Below are positions 11,451-22,730 of a stretch of 64,000 nt of DNA, piece after piece. A program made the translations under genes and the position numbers. Numbering within the stretch: position 1 is the first letter of the stretch; every line of letters starts with the position of its first letter. This stretch comes from Herbiconiux sp. SALV-R1. Its GTDB lineage: Bacteria; Actinomycetota; Actinomycetes; Actinomycetales; Microbacteriaceae. The notes under the pieces are model-generated. The model did not search any database. It was given only the letters and a program-made list of their open reading frames with translations, and was not told the origin of the DNA. The stretch is taken from contig NZ_CP053344.1 in NCBI RefSeq assembly GCF_013113715.1, forward strand, positions 1,736,001-1,800,000, in the 5' to 3' direction.

Positions 11451-11649
11451 GCCCATCCACTTCTTGAATACCCATTAACAAAATCGGCGGCGTTAGTTTG
11501 CATCAAAGAGGCTGGAATAGCAAACCGCCGAATGAGCAGTGATTACTCACGCGGCCATCAACTTGCGGCGCGCCCGGAACATTCCCCGTCGCGGCACTCG
11601 TGACGTGTCATCCTGTCAGCGAACAGCGACCTCTGGAGGGCCTTTCACC

Positions 11650-12771
11650 ATGCAGGAATTGACGGTTGTCGGCGTCGAGGACGAGGCGCTCATCGTCTCG
11701 AGCGACAGCGGCGAACGCTTCAGGATCGTCATCGACGAGGTGCTCCGCTCGAAGCTCAGGCAGGGCATCGCAGCGGGCTCGGGCGGCAGGAAGGTGCCGC
11801 CGCGCGAGATCCAGACCCACATCCGCGCCGGGCTCTCCGCCGCCGAGGTGGCCGAGCTCACCGGCGCCTCGGTGGAGTACGTGGAGCGCTTCGAGGGCCC
11901 GGTCGTGGCCGAGCGCCAGTTCATCGTCGATTCCGCTCTCCGCGTAGCGGTGCAGCCCACCACCCCGGCCGACCCGCTCGGCGAGGAGCCGCTCTCCACC
12001 TTCGGCGAAGCGCTCGAGGAGCGACTCGAAGGTCTCGACGCCCGTGACGTGCGCTGGGCCAGCTGGAAGGATGAGACCGGCTGGACGGTCAAGCTCACCT
12101 TCACCTCCCGCGAGATCGAGCACGACGCCCGCTGGCAGTTCGACCCGAAGCGCCACGTGCTCACCCCGCTCAACAACGAGGCGACGACGCTCTCGCGCCA
12201 CGGCGAGCTCACCGAGGGTCTCATCCCGCGGCTGCGTGCCGTCGGGCTGCCGAACGACGACGACTCGAGGTTCGACAGCGGCGCCTTCTCCCCCCTCGAC
12301 CGCGAGCAGGCCGAGCCGGCCGAGACGACGGATGCTCCTGCCGAGACCGCTTCGGAGACACCCGCCCGCGACCTGCCGCCGCGCCCGGTGGGGCACCGCG
12401 AGCCGCGCCCCTTCGACGCCTACTCGGTGAAGCGGGCCCCCGACGAGGCCGACACCGCCGACCACAACCAGACCGCCGACCTGCTCGAGGCGCTCCGCCG
12501 CCGCCGCGGGGAGCGGGAAGCCGCCTCCTTCGACGGCAACCCGGTCGACGAGCATCCCGTCTTCGCCGGCCCTCGGCCCGTGTCGGCCTCTCCGGCCGAG
12601 CCGGCCGACACCCCGCTGCCCGGGCTCGAGCCCGAGGCCGTGGTCGATGCCGAGGGCAAGCCCGCGCCCGACACCCGGGCCAAGCAGACCGCGGCCCGCC
12701 GGCAGCGGGCGGCCATGCCCAGCTGGGACGAGATCGTCTTCGGCGCCCGCAGCGAGGACGACCCGGCCTAG
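11650..12771 (+). CDS. sepH: Septation protein SepH (DUF3071)
   Basis: 373 residues from the ATG at 11650, preceded by GGAGGG at 11635-11640. The frame is open further upstream, but only this start has a ribosome-binding site and the family's N-terminus (MQELTVVGVEDEALIVSS). SepH binds FtsZ and promotes its assembly in Streptomyces and mycobacteria. Visible parts are the DUF3071 domain at about residues 1-165, including the helix-turn-helix-like IRAGLSAAEVAELTGASVEYVERFEGPV, and a long disordered Pro/Glu/Ala-rich tail ending in a short conserved basic region (RRQRAAMPSWDEIVFG). The TAG stop at 12769-12771 lies inside the left arm of a palindromic element. Confidence 0.93.
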   Translation: MQELTVVGVEDEALIVSSDSGERFRIVIDEVLRSKLRQGIAAGSGGRKVPPREIQTHIRAGLSAAEVAELTGASVEYVERFEGPVVAERQFIVDSALRVAVQPTTPADPLGEEPLSTFGEALEERLEGLDARDVRWASWKDETGWTVKLTFTSREIEHDARWQFDPKRHVLTPLNNEATTLSRHGELTEGLIPRLRAVGLPNDDDSRFDSGAFSPLDREQAEPAETTDAPAETASETPARDLPPRPVGHREPRPFDAYSVKRAPDEADTADHNQTADLLEALRRRRGEREAASFDGNPVDEHPVFAGPRPVSASPAEPADTPLPGLEPEAVVDAEGKPAPDTRAKQTAARRQRAAMPSWDEIVFGARSEDDPA

Positions 12772-12933
12772 GGTGTGTCTCGTCGTTCGGCGGGCAGCGA
12801 GGACGCGCCCGGGTGGTGCGATCGCAAGGCGGAAGAGGAGCCGATAGCGGCGCTATCGGCGACGATGACAACGCCGCGAGCGTGCCGACCGGGTGCGCCG
12901 CAGCGCCTGCCGAACGACGAGACACACCCTAGG
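12767..12933. repeat. 167 bp palindromic element with 25 bp perfect terminal inverted repeats
   Basis: The left arm 12767-12791 begins CCTAGGGTGTGTCTCG, and the right arm 12909-12933 is its exact complement over 25 bases. Between them the halves pair imperfectly, and the centre (12840-12860) is a hairpin with arms CCGATAGCG/CGCTATCGG. The element fills the space between the convergent sepH and phosphodiesterase genes and contains the sepH stop codon. It has no coding capacity. It may be a MITE-like element or an extended bidirectional terminator. Confidence 0.75.
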
Positions 12934-12938
12934 GCCGG

Positions 12939-14087
12939 TCAGCTCGCCGCGTAGGCACCCGAGCGCAGGAGGGGCACCATCGTCTCCTCGGCGGTGAGGG
13001 AGCCGTGCTGGCCGATCATCGAGCGCCCGCTCGTGTCGCCTTCCCTGCCGTCGTAGTACGCGACGAGCTTGCGGGCCGCGACGAGCACGTCGCCGATGCG
13101 GGGCAGCACCTCGTCGTCTACCGCGCCGAACCAGCCCGCCTCGACAGCCTCCTCGCGGGTCGCCACCCAGGCGCGGCTGCTCTCACTCGACCGCCAGGCC
13201 TCCGCGAGACGAGCGCGGTCGGCGACCGACGCATCCGGAGACAGGTAGAGCTGCACGCAGCGCGGGTCGCCGCCCACGTGCTGTACACCGGCGACCAGCT
13301 CGGGCACCTCGCCGAACACGATCTGGGAGGTGGCGGGAACGTCGACGACGCCGTGGTCGGCGGTGAGGAGCAGTCCCTCGCCGCGTCGCAGCGTGCGCTC
13401 GAACGCGCCGAACTCGGCGTCGAGCGTCTCGAGCGCCGCGAGCCAGCGGTCGGACTCCCAGCCTTTGGCGTGGGCGAGCTGGTCGAGCTCGGGGACGTAG
13501 AGGTAGACGAGCTCGGCCGAGCCCTCGTCGAGCACTCGGCGCGCGGCGGCGAAGCGGTCGGCGAGGGTGCGGCCCGGCGTGTACACGGCGCCGCGGAGGA
13601 TGGCCCTGGTGAGACCGGAGTCGGCGTACTGGGCGGGCCCGACGGCAGCCGACGTCACGCCGGCCTCCGCCAGCGTCTCGAAGACGGTGCGGCGCCGCTG
13701 CCAGGTCTCGGGCGGCATGGCGTCGTTCCAGCCGGAGAGCTGGTTGAGCACGCGGCCGGCCGCCGGCACGAGTGCCGTGTAGCCCACGAGGCCGTGTTGC
13801 CCGGGTGCCGTGCCCGTGGCGAGGCTGGCCAGGGCCGCGGCGGTCGTGGTGGGGAACCCGCTCGAGAGCACGGCCCGTTTCGTCAACGACCGGCCGAGCG
13901 CGCGGGCGTGACCCACGCGGGCGCGGAGGGCCGCGGCACCGAGACCGTCGACCAGCACGACGACACAGCGGGTGGCGGGGGGCAGGCCCAGGCGGTTCGT
14001 CTCACCGCGCAGCGATGCGGCGCAACTCGGCAACACGTCGGCGAGCGTCGGCTCTCCCCCGGCACGCGTCGGTAGCATGGTGGACAT
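12939..14087 (-). CDS. Alkaline phosphatase superfamily nucleotide pyrophosphatase/phosphodiesterase
   Basis: 382 residues from the ATG at 14087. The frame extends 14 codons upstream, but that part is implausible ([13 protein letters not shown]). Metal-ligand and nucleophile motifs of the NPP/phosphodiesterase type are visible: VVVLVDGLG near the N-terminus, then [27 protein letters not shown] with the Thr nucleophile, [14 protein letters not shown], and [13 protein letters not shown]. No signal peptide is visible. Actinobacterial relatives next to parC are annotated as alkaline phosphatase family proteins without a known substrate. It is divergent from parC with only 62 bp between the two starts, a space holding a direct repeat. 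Confidence 0.88.
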   Translation of the reverse strand: MSTMLPTRAGGEPTLADVLPSCAASLRGETNRLGLPPATRCVVVLVDGLGAAALRARVGHARALGRSLTKRAVLSSGFPTTTAAALASLATGTAPGQHGLVGYTALVPAAGRVLNQLSGWNDAMPPETWQRRRTVFETLAEAGVTSAAVGPAQYADSGLTRAILRGAVYTPGRTLADRFAAARRVLDEGSAELVYLYVPELDQLAHAKGWESDRWLAALETLDAEFGAFERTLRRGEGLLLTADHGVVDVPATSQIVFGEVPELVAGVQHVGGDPRCVQLYLSPDASVADRARLAEAWRSSESSRAWVATREEAVEAGWFGAVDDEVLPRIGDVLVAARKLVAYYDGREGDTSGRSMIGQHGSLTAEETMVPLLRSGAYAAS

Positions 14088-14095
14088 TCGGCCCA

Positions 14096-14129
14096 GTCTG
14101 GCACAGCACACCTTCGTCTGGCACAGCAC
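14096..14129. repeat. Two direct 14-mers 20 bp apart between the phosphodiesterase gene and parC
   Basis: GTCTGGCACAGCAC occurs at 14096-14109 and again at 14116-14129. The 20 bp period is about two helical turns, so two protein subunits would bind the same face. It lies in the 62 bp divergent promoter region, and the first copy overlaps the expected -10 position of the minus-strand gene. It could be an operator or a small local duplication. Confidence 0.55.
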
Positions 14130-14149
14130 GACTCTTCAGAAAAACAGGA

Positions 14150-16642
14150 ATGACTCAAGCGAAGAACGATCCCTCCGAGAGCGCGGTCGAGAAGATCCTC
14201 GACGTCGACGTCGCCACCGAGATGCAGGATTCGTTCCTCGAGTACGCGTACTCGGTCATCTACTCCCGCGCCCTCCCCGACGCGCGTGACGGTCTGAAGC
14301 CGGTGCAGCGCCGCATTCTGTACATGATGAGCGAGATGGGCCTGCGCCCCGACCGCGGGCACGTCAAGAGCGCGCGCGTGGTGGGCGAGGTGATGGGCAA
14401 GCTCCACCCGCACGGCGACACCGCCATCTACGACGCCCTGGTGCGCCTGGCCCAGTCGTGGACGATGCGGGTTCCCCTCATCGACGGGCATGGCAACTTC
14501 GGCTCCCCCGACGACGGACCGGCCGCTCCCCGCTACACCGAGGCCAGGCTCGACTCCCCCGCCATGACCATGGTGGAGGGCCTCGACGAAGACGTCGTCG
14601 ACTTCGTGCCGAACTACGACAACCAGCTCACCCAGCCCGACGTGCTGCCGGCCGCCATCCCGAACCTCCTGGTGAACGGGGCGAGCGGCATCGCCGTGGG
14701 CATGGCGACCAACATGGCGCCGCACAACCTCATCGAGGTCGTGGCGGGCGCCCGCTACCTCATCGAGAACCCCGACGCGACGCTGGATGAGCTGATGACG
14801 TTCATCCCCGGTCCCGACCTCCCGGGTGGTGGCACGATCGTGGGCCTCGCGGGCGTGCGCGACGCCTACGAGACCGGTCGAGGGGCGTTCAAGACCCGGG
14901 CGAAGGTGTCGATCGAGACCCTCACGCCGCGGAAGACGGGGCTCGTCGTCACCGAGCTGCCCTACCTCGTGGGGCCCGAGAAGGTGATCGCCAAGATCAA
15001 GGACGGCGTCACCGCCAAGAAGATCCAGGGCATCAGCGACGTCACCGACCTCACCGACCGCACGAACGGCCTGCGCCTGGTGATCGGCATCAAGACCGGG
15101 TTCGACCCGGCCGCCGTGCTCGAGCAGCTCTACAAGCTGACCCCGCTCGAAGACGGCTTCAACATCAACAACGTCGCGCTGGTCGACGGCGGGCCGCTCA
15201 CGCTCGGGCTCCGCGATCTGCTCGTGGTCTACGTCAACCACCGCATCGACGTCGTGACCCGGCGCACCCGCTACCGGCTCGACCGGCGCCGCGAGCGGCT
15301 GCACCTCGTCGAGGGCCTCCTCATCGCGATCCTCGACATCGACGAGGTCATCCAGGTCATCCGCTCGAGTGACGACACCGAGCAGGCGCGCGTGCGACTC
15401 ATCGACGTGTTCGAGCTGAGCGTGCTGCAGGCCGACTACATCCTCGAGCTGCGGCTTCGCAGGCTCACCAAGTTCTCGCGCATCGAGCTCGAGGCCGAGC
15501 GCGACCAGCTGCAGGCTGAGATCGCGCAGCTCGAAGCGCTGCTCGGCGACCCGGCGCTCATTCGCAAGGCCGTCTCCGACGAGCTCGACGAGGTCGCCGA
15601 GAAGTACGGCACGCCGCGCCGCACGCTGCTCACCGAGGCACGGCCCGCGCTTCCCGCGGCGTCCCGCCGGGCTGCGCCGGTGCTCGAGGTCACCGACGTG
15701 CCCTGCGTCGTGTACCTCAGCACCACGGGGCGCGTCGTGCGGGTCGACCGCGAGGAGACGGAGGGCGGGGCCGCTGTCGGCGCCGGCTCGGCGCTCGGTG
15801 GGCCGACCGCTCCGGTGCGGCGCAGCAAGCACGACGCCATCCGCAGCGAGGTGGTGACCACCCGTCGCTCCGAGATCGGGGCCGTCACCGACACCGGGCG
15901 GCTCGTGCGCATGCCGGTGCTCGACCTCCCCGCCGTGCCGGCCTCGTCGGTGCAGCTCGGCGCGGGCGTGAAGGTGGGCGAATACCTCGCGCTCGACACC
16001 AAGCGCGAGAAGGTCGTGGCCCTGGTGTCGCTCGACTCCCCCGTGCCCATCTCGCTCGGCACCGCGCAGGGCGTGGTGAAGCGCGTGGCCCCCGGCGGTT
16101 ACCCCGCGCGGCCCGACTTCGAGATCATCGCGCTGAAGCCAGGCGACTCCGTCGTGGGGGCGGCGCAGCACTCCGAAGACGACGAGCTCGTGTTCATCAC
16201 CTCAGACGCCCAGCTGCTGCGGTTCTTCCAGGCGAGTGTGCGCCCGCAGGGAGCTGCCGCGGGAGGAATGGCCGGCATCAATCTCGCGGCAGGAGCATCC
16301 GTCATCTGGTTCGGCTCGGTGCCCGACGGGCAGGATGCGGTGGTCGTCACGATCGCGGGCAGCACCTCCACCCTGGCCGGCACGGATGCGGGGAGCGGCA
16401 AGGTCTCCGACTTCGCCGAGTTCCCGCCCAAGGGCCGGGCCACCGGCGGCGTGCGCGCTCACCGCTTCTTGAAGGGCGAAGACGTGCTCACGGTGGCCTG
16501 GGCCGGCCCTGCGCCCGCACTGGCCGTCGCGAACGACGGCGCCGCCCGGAGCCTCCCCGAGGTGGGGGCCCGGCGCGATGCGTCGGGAGCGGCTCTGAGC
16601 GGCGTCGTGGGTTCGATCGGCTCCGCCCGCTCCGCGAGCTGA
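14150..16642 (+). CDS. parC: DNA topoisomerase IV subunit A (ParC-type)
   Basis: 830 residues from the ATG at 14150; the frame is open further upstream but lacks homology there. This subunit breaks and rejoins DNA in the type IIA topoisomerase that separates sister chromosomes. The winged-helix core holds [13 protein letters not shown] and [10 protein letters not shown], the latter with the catalytic Tyr. The quinolone-resistance region [20 protein letters not shown] is present, and the C-terminus forms a beta-pinwheel. It pairs with parE at 17083, separated by a small opposing gene. I call it ParC rather than GyrA because a second A/B pair beside sigA is the usual actinobacterial arrangement and the pinwheel lacks a clear GyrA box (QRRGGRG-like). 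Confidence 0.88.
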   Translation: MTQAKNDPSESAVEKILDVDVATEMQDSFLEYAYSVIYSRALPDARDGLKPVQRRILYMMSEMGLRPDRGHVKSARVVGEVMGKLHPHGDTAIYDALVRLAQSWTMRVPLIDGHGNFGSPDDGPAAPRYTEARLDSPAMTMVEGLDEDVVDFVPNYDNQLTQPDVLPAAIPNLLVNGASGIAVGMATNMAPHNLIEVVAGARYLIENPDATLDELMTFIPGPDLPGGGTIVGLAGVRDAYETGRGAFKTRAKVSIETLTPRKTGLVVTELPYLVGPEKVIAKIKDGVTAKKIQGISDVTDLTDRTNGLRLVIGIKTGFDPAAVLEQLYKLTPLEDGFNINNVALVDGGPLTLGLRDLLVVYVNHRIDVVTRRTRYRLDRRRERLHLVEGLLIAILDIDEVIQVIRSSDDTEQARVRLIDVFELSVLQADYILELRLRRLTKFSRIELEAERDQLQAEIAQLEALLGDPALIRKAVSDELDEVAEKYGTPRRTLLTEARPALPAASRRAAPVLEVTDVPCVVYLSTTGRVVRVDREETEGGAAVGAGSALGGPTAPVRRSKHDAIRSEVVTTRRSEIGAVTDTGRLVRMPVLDLPAVPASSVQLGAGVKVGEYLALDTKREKVVALVSLDSPVPISLGTAQGVVKRVAPGGYPARPDFEIIALKPGDSVVGAAQHSEDDELVFITSDAQLLRFFQASVRPQGAAAGGMAGINLAAGASVIWFGSVPDGQDAVVVTIAGSTSTLAGTDAGSGKVSDFAEFPPKGRATGGVRAHRFLKGEDVLTVAWAGPAPALAVANDGAARSLPEVGARRDASGAALSGVVGSIGSARSAS

Positions 16643-16670
16643 GCTCGCGGGCCGGCAGGTGCTGTCGGCG

Positions 16671-16901
16671 CTAGTCGTTCAGGAGTTTGGACGACTCGTC
16701 GTGCCAACCGGTCGCGACCTGGGAGAGCTTCTCCTGGTACTTGCGACCGTGGTGCGCGCAGAAGAGCAGCTCGGCTCCCGACGGCATGTCGACACGGATG
16801 TAGGCCTGGGCGCCACAGCTGTCGCAGCGGTCGGCCGCCGTGAGCTGGTACGCGTTCTCGAGATCGGAAACAGCGCCGGGTTCTGTTGCAACTGAGTGCA
16901 T
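16671..16901 (-). CDS. Small DUF7455-type zinc-ribbon protein
   Basis: 76 residues from the ATG at 16901, preceded by AAGGAG; the longer open frame upstream has no ribosome-binding site. It contains DRCDSCGAQAYIRV and LLFCAHHGRKYQ, a CxxC and CxHH pair that should form one small zinc site. Proteins of this size and pattern are widespread in actinobacteria next to rpoD or topoisomerase genes and have no known function. It lies between parC and parE on the opposite strand. Confidence 0.82.
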   Translation of the reverse strand: MHSVATEPGAVSDLENAYQLTAADRCDSCGAQAYIRVDMPSGAELLFCAHHGRKYQEKLSQVATGWHDESSKLLND

Positions 16902-17070
16902 CTTCTGCTCCTTAACGGCTCGAACGGTGACTGACTGGTACAGCCATCCAAGCACTGTTCTGGGGCGGTCAGGACTCAATCCGGTTGCGTTTCGCTGTGC
17001 GCGTAGTGTGAGCGGGCCCGGGTGTGGCCCGGGCCGGGTGTCGCGGGCGCCCGGTGTCGGAGGCGGCAAG

Positions 17071-17076
17071 TAGCCT
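17071..17076 (+). promoter_or_regulatory. -10 element TAGCCT of parE (leaderless)
   Basis: TAGCCT is followed by 6 nt and then the parE GTG at 17083. The only SD-like sequence (GGAGG at 17060-17064) is 18 nt away, too far to be used. This supports a leaderless mRNA. Confidence 0.6.
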
Positions 17077-17082
17077 TGACGG

Positions 17083-19170
<2,088 letters not shown>

Positions 19171-19178
19171 CTCGGAAC

Positions 19179-19922
19179 CTACTCGCTCAGGGGCCTGGCC
19201 GCGATCGTGGCGCGGGCGTGGCGGGCGCGTTCGTCGAGGGTGTGGAGGGTGTCGGGGTCGGGGGTGGTGTAGTCGAGGCCGCGGCGGAGGCGGGCGGTGT
19301 CGAGGAGGGAGTCGGCGATGACGGGGTTGTTCGCCAGGAGGGGCCCGTGCATGTGGGTGCCGAGCAGGTTGCCCTCCCAGAAGCCCTCGTTGCCGGGGGT
19401 CTCGGTGTTGCCGCGGCCGTAGACGACGCGGCCGAGGGTCTCGTGCGGCCCGACCTCCACGAACGAGCCGCGGTTCTCGAAGCCCACCACGGGGCCGAGC
19501 CGAGGCGACTCGAGCACGAAGTCACCCACCACGCGGGTGCCGCCGTGCCGGGTGGTGACCGGGAACACACCGGCTCCCTCGAGCACTTCTCCGTTCTCGA
19601 GCGTCACGCTCTCACCGAGCAGTTGGAACCCGGCACCGATCGCCAGGAAGGGCACGCCATCGGCGGCGAGCTCCCGAAGCGACTCGGCGATGGCCAGCAC
19701 GAGCGGCTGCGCGATCACCTCGGCCGACACCGGCCCGCTGCCGATGAACACGAGGTCGGCGTCGGCGAAGCCGACGGGCTTTCCCTCGTCGTAGCGGGTC
19801 ACCTCGACGGGCAGGCCACGCCACTCCGAGCGGAGCTTCAGGATCTCGACGTTCCCCGCCTCGCCGTTCAACCCGAGCAGCCGGGGGAACAGGTGCAGGA
19901 TGCGCAGGGCACTGCCGGTCAT
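19179..19922 (-). CDS. gatD: GatD-like glutamine amidotransferase subunit lacking the catalytic Cys
   Basis: 247 residues from the ATG at 19922, which overlaps the murT stop (ATGA). In staphylococci and streptococci GatD hydrolyses glutamine and passes ammonia to MurT, which amidates the D-Glu of lipid II. The class I amidotransferase fold is recognisable: IGSGPVSAEVIAQ, VVGDFVLES, VGFENRG, and LLGTHMHGPLLANNP with the expected catalytic His (His192). The nucleophile elbow, ICGGYQFLG in S. aureus GatD (Cys94), reads AIGAGFQLLG here, so Gly96 replaces the Cys; the DNA codon is GGT. Glutaminase activity should therefore be absent. The assignment as a GatD homologue is firm, but the amidation function is doubtful. 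Confidence 0.85.
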   Translation of the reverse strand: MTGSALRILHLFPRLLGLNGEAGNVEILKLRSEWRGLPVEVTRYDEGKPVGFADADLVFIGSGPVSAEVIAQPLVLAIAESLRELAADGVPFLAIGAGFQLLGESVTLENGEVLEGAGVFPVTTRHGGTRVVGDFVLESPRLGPVVGFENRGSFVEVGPHETLGRVVYGRGNTETPGNEGFWEGNLLGTHMHGPLLANNPVIADSLLDTARLRRGLDYTTPDPDTLHTLDERARHARATIAARPLSE

Positions 19923-21241
19923 GCGGCACCCCCACCCTCGAGCTCCTTGAAGCCCAGGATCTTGCGGATGTCCATCATCTGCTCGTAGTTGAGGATCATG
20001 ACCTTGTGTCCGGTCGAGGGCTTCGGCAGCGCCAGGAACGCCTTGAGCGCCGCGCGCACGTCGAGATCGACCGACCCGACCGGAATGCCGAGGTAGCCGA
20101 AGCGCACCGCGAACTGCCAGGCCTTCGACCCGGTGATGCCGTCGACGTGGTCGAGGGCCGAGAAGTCGATGTCGTAGATCCACGACGGGTCGGGCGTTCC
20201 CTCGTCGACGGCGAGGAACACCTGCTCCGGCGCGACCTCCAGCGAGTCGAGGTTCAGCTGCAGGCTCGCCGGATTCTTCATCATGATGATCTCGATCTGC
20301 TCACCGTTCACCACGAGCATCTCCCCGCGACCGTAGACCGTGGCGAGCGAGTCGAGGGCTGCGGCCACGAGTGCCGGCTTGAAGCGGGCCCCGAGCACAC
20401 TCCGTGCCGCCGCGGCGGCACCGGCGGCGTCGAGCGCGTAGTGCAATCCTCGCGCCGGCAGCCGGACCTCGATCTCCGTGCGCTCGGCGACACCCGACGG
20501 CGGCAGCACGGCATTCTCGATCGAGAGCGTCGCGCGGGCGCCGTTCAGCGCCACCACTTCCACCGCAGCGGGCCGCGAACCCGGTGCCGCCGCCGACTCG
20601 CCGAAGCGGTCGGCCGAGGCGACGCCGTGGCTGGCGGGCTCCACGAGCGCGGGAACCCCGCCGAAGAACGACACCGCACGCCCGGCCTTGGCCGGGATCT
20701 GCTGGTCGAGGTCGACCAGGAAGTTGTCTTCGCGGTTGAGGATGAGCCCCTCGGTCGAGCTCGCGGCCACCCGGCCCAGCATGGCCGCCACGCGATCGGG
20801 CTCGTGATACCGGTTGAGCTGGTCGATCTGGATGTTGAGCAGCAGCACCGTCTTCGGCTTCAGCAGCTCGGCGAGGCGCGTGCCGTAGCCCTCGTCGACC
20901 TCCAGCACGGCGATGTCGGAGTCGAGCGTGCCCGACACCGACACCTCCGAAAGCAGCGCCGAGGCGATGCCCTGCGGCAGGTTGCCGCCCGAGGGGTTCG
21001 TGAACACCGACAGACCGTGCGCACGCACGATCGCGGAGAGCATGTTCGTCGTGGTCGACTTGCCGTTCGAGCCCGACACCGCGACGACTCCGTCGGGGAT
21101 CGCCGCGATGGTGCGCCCGAGGAACCCGGGATCGATACGCAGCGCGATGTTGCCCGGAATGGCCGACCCGCCGCCGCGCAACCGCGCAGCGACGCGCACG
21201 GCACGCCCGACGAGAACCGCCGCCGTGGTTCGCAGACCCAT
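19919..21241 (-). CDS. murT: MurT-like Mur ligase family protein without the zinc ribbon
   Basis: 440 residues from the ATG at 21241, 4 bases after the rpoD stop; an upstream extension of the frame is the shadow of rpoD. MurT activates the alpha-carboxyl of D-Glu in lipid II with ATP. The Mur ligase P-loop (VSGSNGKSTTTNML, residues 56-68) is intact, as are VLEVDEGYGTRL, LLNIQIDQLNRYHE and the C-terminal DUF1727 region MMKNPASLQLNL and DPSWIYDIDF. Asp351 in the last fits the Asp that completes the GatD catalytic triad in S. aureus. The four-Cys zinc ribbon normally inserted in the central domain is missing: the protein contains no Cys at all, and residues 195-225 are an Ala/Gly/Ser-rich loop. 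Confidence 0.87.
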   Translation of the reverse strand: MGLRTTAAVLVGRAVRVAARLRGGGSAIPGNIALRIDPGFLGRTIAAIPDGVVAVSGSNGKSTTTNMLSAIVRAHGLSVFTNPSGGNLPQGIASALLSEVSVSGTLDSDIAVLEVDEGYGTRLAELLKPKTVLLLNIQIDQLNRYHEPDRVAAMLGRVAASSTEGLILNREDNFLVDLDQQIPAKAGRAVSFFGGVPALVEPASHGVASADRFGESAAAPGSRPAAVEVVALNGARATLSIENAVLPPSGVAERTEIEVRLPARGLHYALDAAGAAAAARSVLGARFKPALVAAALDSLATVYGRGEMLVVNGEQIEIIMMKNPASLQLNLDSLEVAPEQVFLAVDEGTPDPSWIYDIDFSALDHVDGITGSKAWQFAVRFGYLGIPVGSVDLDVRAALKAFLALPKPSTGHKVMILNYEQMMDIRKILGFKELEGGGAA

Positions 21242-21245
21242 CGGC

Positions 21246-22562
21246 CTACTCGAGGTAGTCGCGCAGCGACTGCGATCGCGACGGGTGGCGCAGCTTCGCC
21301 ATCGTCTTCGACTCGATCTGACGGATGCGCTCACGCGTCACGCCGAAGGTGTCGCCGATCTGGTCGAGCGTCTTGGGCATTCCGTCGCCGAGTCCGAAGC
21401 GCATCCGGATGACGCCGGCCTCGCGCTCGGAGAGCGAGTCGAGCAGCGACTCCAGCTGCTTCTGCAGCATGGTGAAGCCCACGGCGTCGGCCGGCACGAC
21501 GGCCTCGGTGTCTTCGATGAGGTCGCCGAACTCGCTGTCGCCGTCTTCACCGAGCGGGGTGTGCAGCGAGATCGGCTCACGGCCGTACTTCTGCACCTCG
21601 ATGACCTTCTCGGGGGTCATGTCGAGCTCGCGGCTCAGCTCCTCGGGCGTGGGCTCGCGACCCAGGTCTTGCAGCATCTGGCGCTGCACGCGGGCGAGCT
21701 TGTTGATGACCTCGACCATGTGCACCGGGATGCGGATGGTGCGCGCCTGGTCGGCCATGGCGCGCGTGATGGCCTGACGGATCCACCACGTCGCATAGGT
21801 CGAGAACTTGAAGCCCTTGGTGTAGTCGAACTTCTCGACCGCGCGGATCAGGCCCAGGTTGCCCTCCTGGATGAGGTCGAGGAACTGCATGCCACGGCCC
21901 GTGTAGCGCTTCGCGAGCGACACGACGAGACGGAGGTTGGCACCGAGCAGGTGGCTCTTCGCGCGCTGGCCGTCCTTCGCCACCCACTGCAGCTCGCGCT
22001 TGGCGGAGGGGCTGAGGTTCTCGGTGGTCGCCAGCTTGTCTTCGGCGAACAGACCCGCCTCGATGCGCATGGCGAGCTCGACCTCTTCGGCGGCGTTGAG
22101 CAGCGCCACCTTTCCGATCTGCTTGAGGTAGTCCTTCACCGGGTCGGCGGTCGCGCCCGTGATGGTGGTCGAGTAGACCGGCACGTCGTCTTCGTCGTCG
22201 ACCAGCGAGAGCACCAGGGCGCCGCTCGGCAGCGTCTCCTCGGCCGCGGCAGGCGCCTTCTTGGCGTCGTCGTCGGTGTCGCCCTCCGCGTCCGTGTCGG
22301 CGGCGTCGCCCTCGGCGGTGTCGGTGTCGGAGTCGTCGGCGGCCGAGTCGCCCTCGGCGTCGTCGTCGAGCTCTTCCTCGTCGATCTCGTCTTCGCCCTC
22401 GTCGTCGACCTTCGAGGCCTTCTTCGGGCTCGCCTTGGCCGCCTTCTTGGCGGGTGCACGCTTCGCGGCGGCGCGCTTGGGCGCAGCGGCGCCCTTCACC
22501 GACTCCGTCTCGTCGGGCGCCACTGCCGTCTCGAGAGTGTCGGCGGACTTGGGGGTGGCCAT
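21246..22562 (-). CDS. sigA: Primary RNA polymerase sigma factor (SigA/HrdB type)
   Basis: 438 residues from the ATG at 22562, preceded by AAAGGTGA; an in-frame ATG five codons upstream has no ribosome-binding site. The N-terminal 140 residues are low complexity, first Lys/Ala-rich and then strongly acidic, as in other actinobacterial primary sigma factors. Then follow region 1.2 ([25 protein letters not shown]), region 2 ([56 protein letters not shown]), region 3, and region 4 with the helix-turn-helix [30 protein letters not shown]. It directs housekeeping transcription. murT and gatD follow within 4 bases and by overlap, so they probably share its transcript. Confidence 0.97.
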   Translation of the reverse strand: MATPKSADTLETAVAPDETESVKGAAAPKRAAAKRAPAKKAAKASPKKASKVDDEGEDEIDEEELDDDAEGDSAADDSDTDTAEGDAADTDAEGDTDDDAKKAPAAAEETLPSGALVLSLVDDEDDVPVYSTTITGATADPVKDYLKQIGKVALLNAAEEVELAMRIEAGLFAEDKLATTENLSPSAKRELQWVAKDGQRAKSHLLGANLRLVVSLAKRYTGRGMQFLDLIQEGNLGLIRAVEKFDYTKGFKFSTYATWWIRQAITRAMADQARTIRIPVHMVEVINKLARVQRQMLQDLGREPTPEELSRELDMTPEKVIEVQKYGREPISLHTPLGEDGDSEFGDLIEDTEAVVPADAVGFTMLQKQLESLLDSLSEREAGVIRMRFGLGDGMPKTLDQIGDTFGVTRERIRQIESKTMAKLRHPSRSQSLRDYLE

Positions 22563-22659
22563 GAGATCACCTTTCATGCCACGTGCGGGAAGGGGATGAG
22601 TGCGTTCCCCGGCAAGCGATCCGTCACGTGAAGATGTTTTTGGACAGTACTAAGACCCA

Positions 22660-22665
22660 TGTCAA
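22660..22665 (-). promoter_or_regulatory. Possible -35 element (TTGACA) upstream of sigA
   Basis: A perfect TTGACA on the minus strand lies about 98 bp upstream of the sigA start. At 16-18 bp spacing I see only A-rich sequence (CAAAAA) and no good TANNNT -10, so the assignment is tentative. Confidence 0.3.
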
Positions 22666-22730
22666 GTGCGGGTAGAACGCAGCCTCATCAGAGCTACTGC
22701 ACCACGCACAGGAACGGGTCTTCATAGCAA

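Noticed and set aside
13883-16171. A 762-codon open frame on the minus strand across parC
   Set aside because: It is antisense to parC and has shadow composition (His, Asp, Val, Gly, Arg rich) and no recognisable domain.
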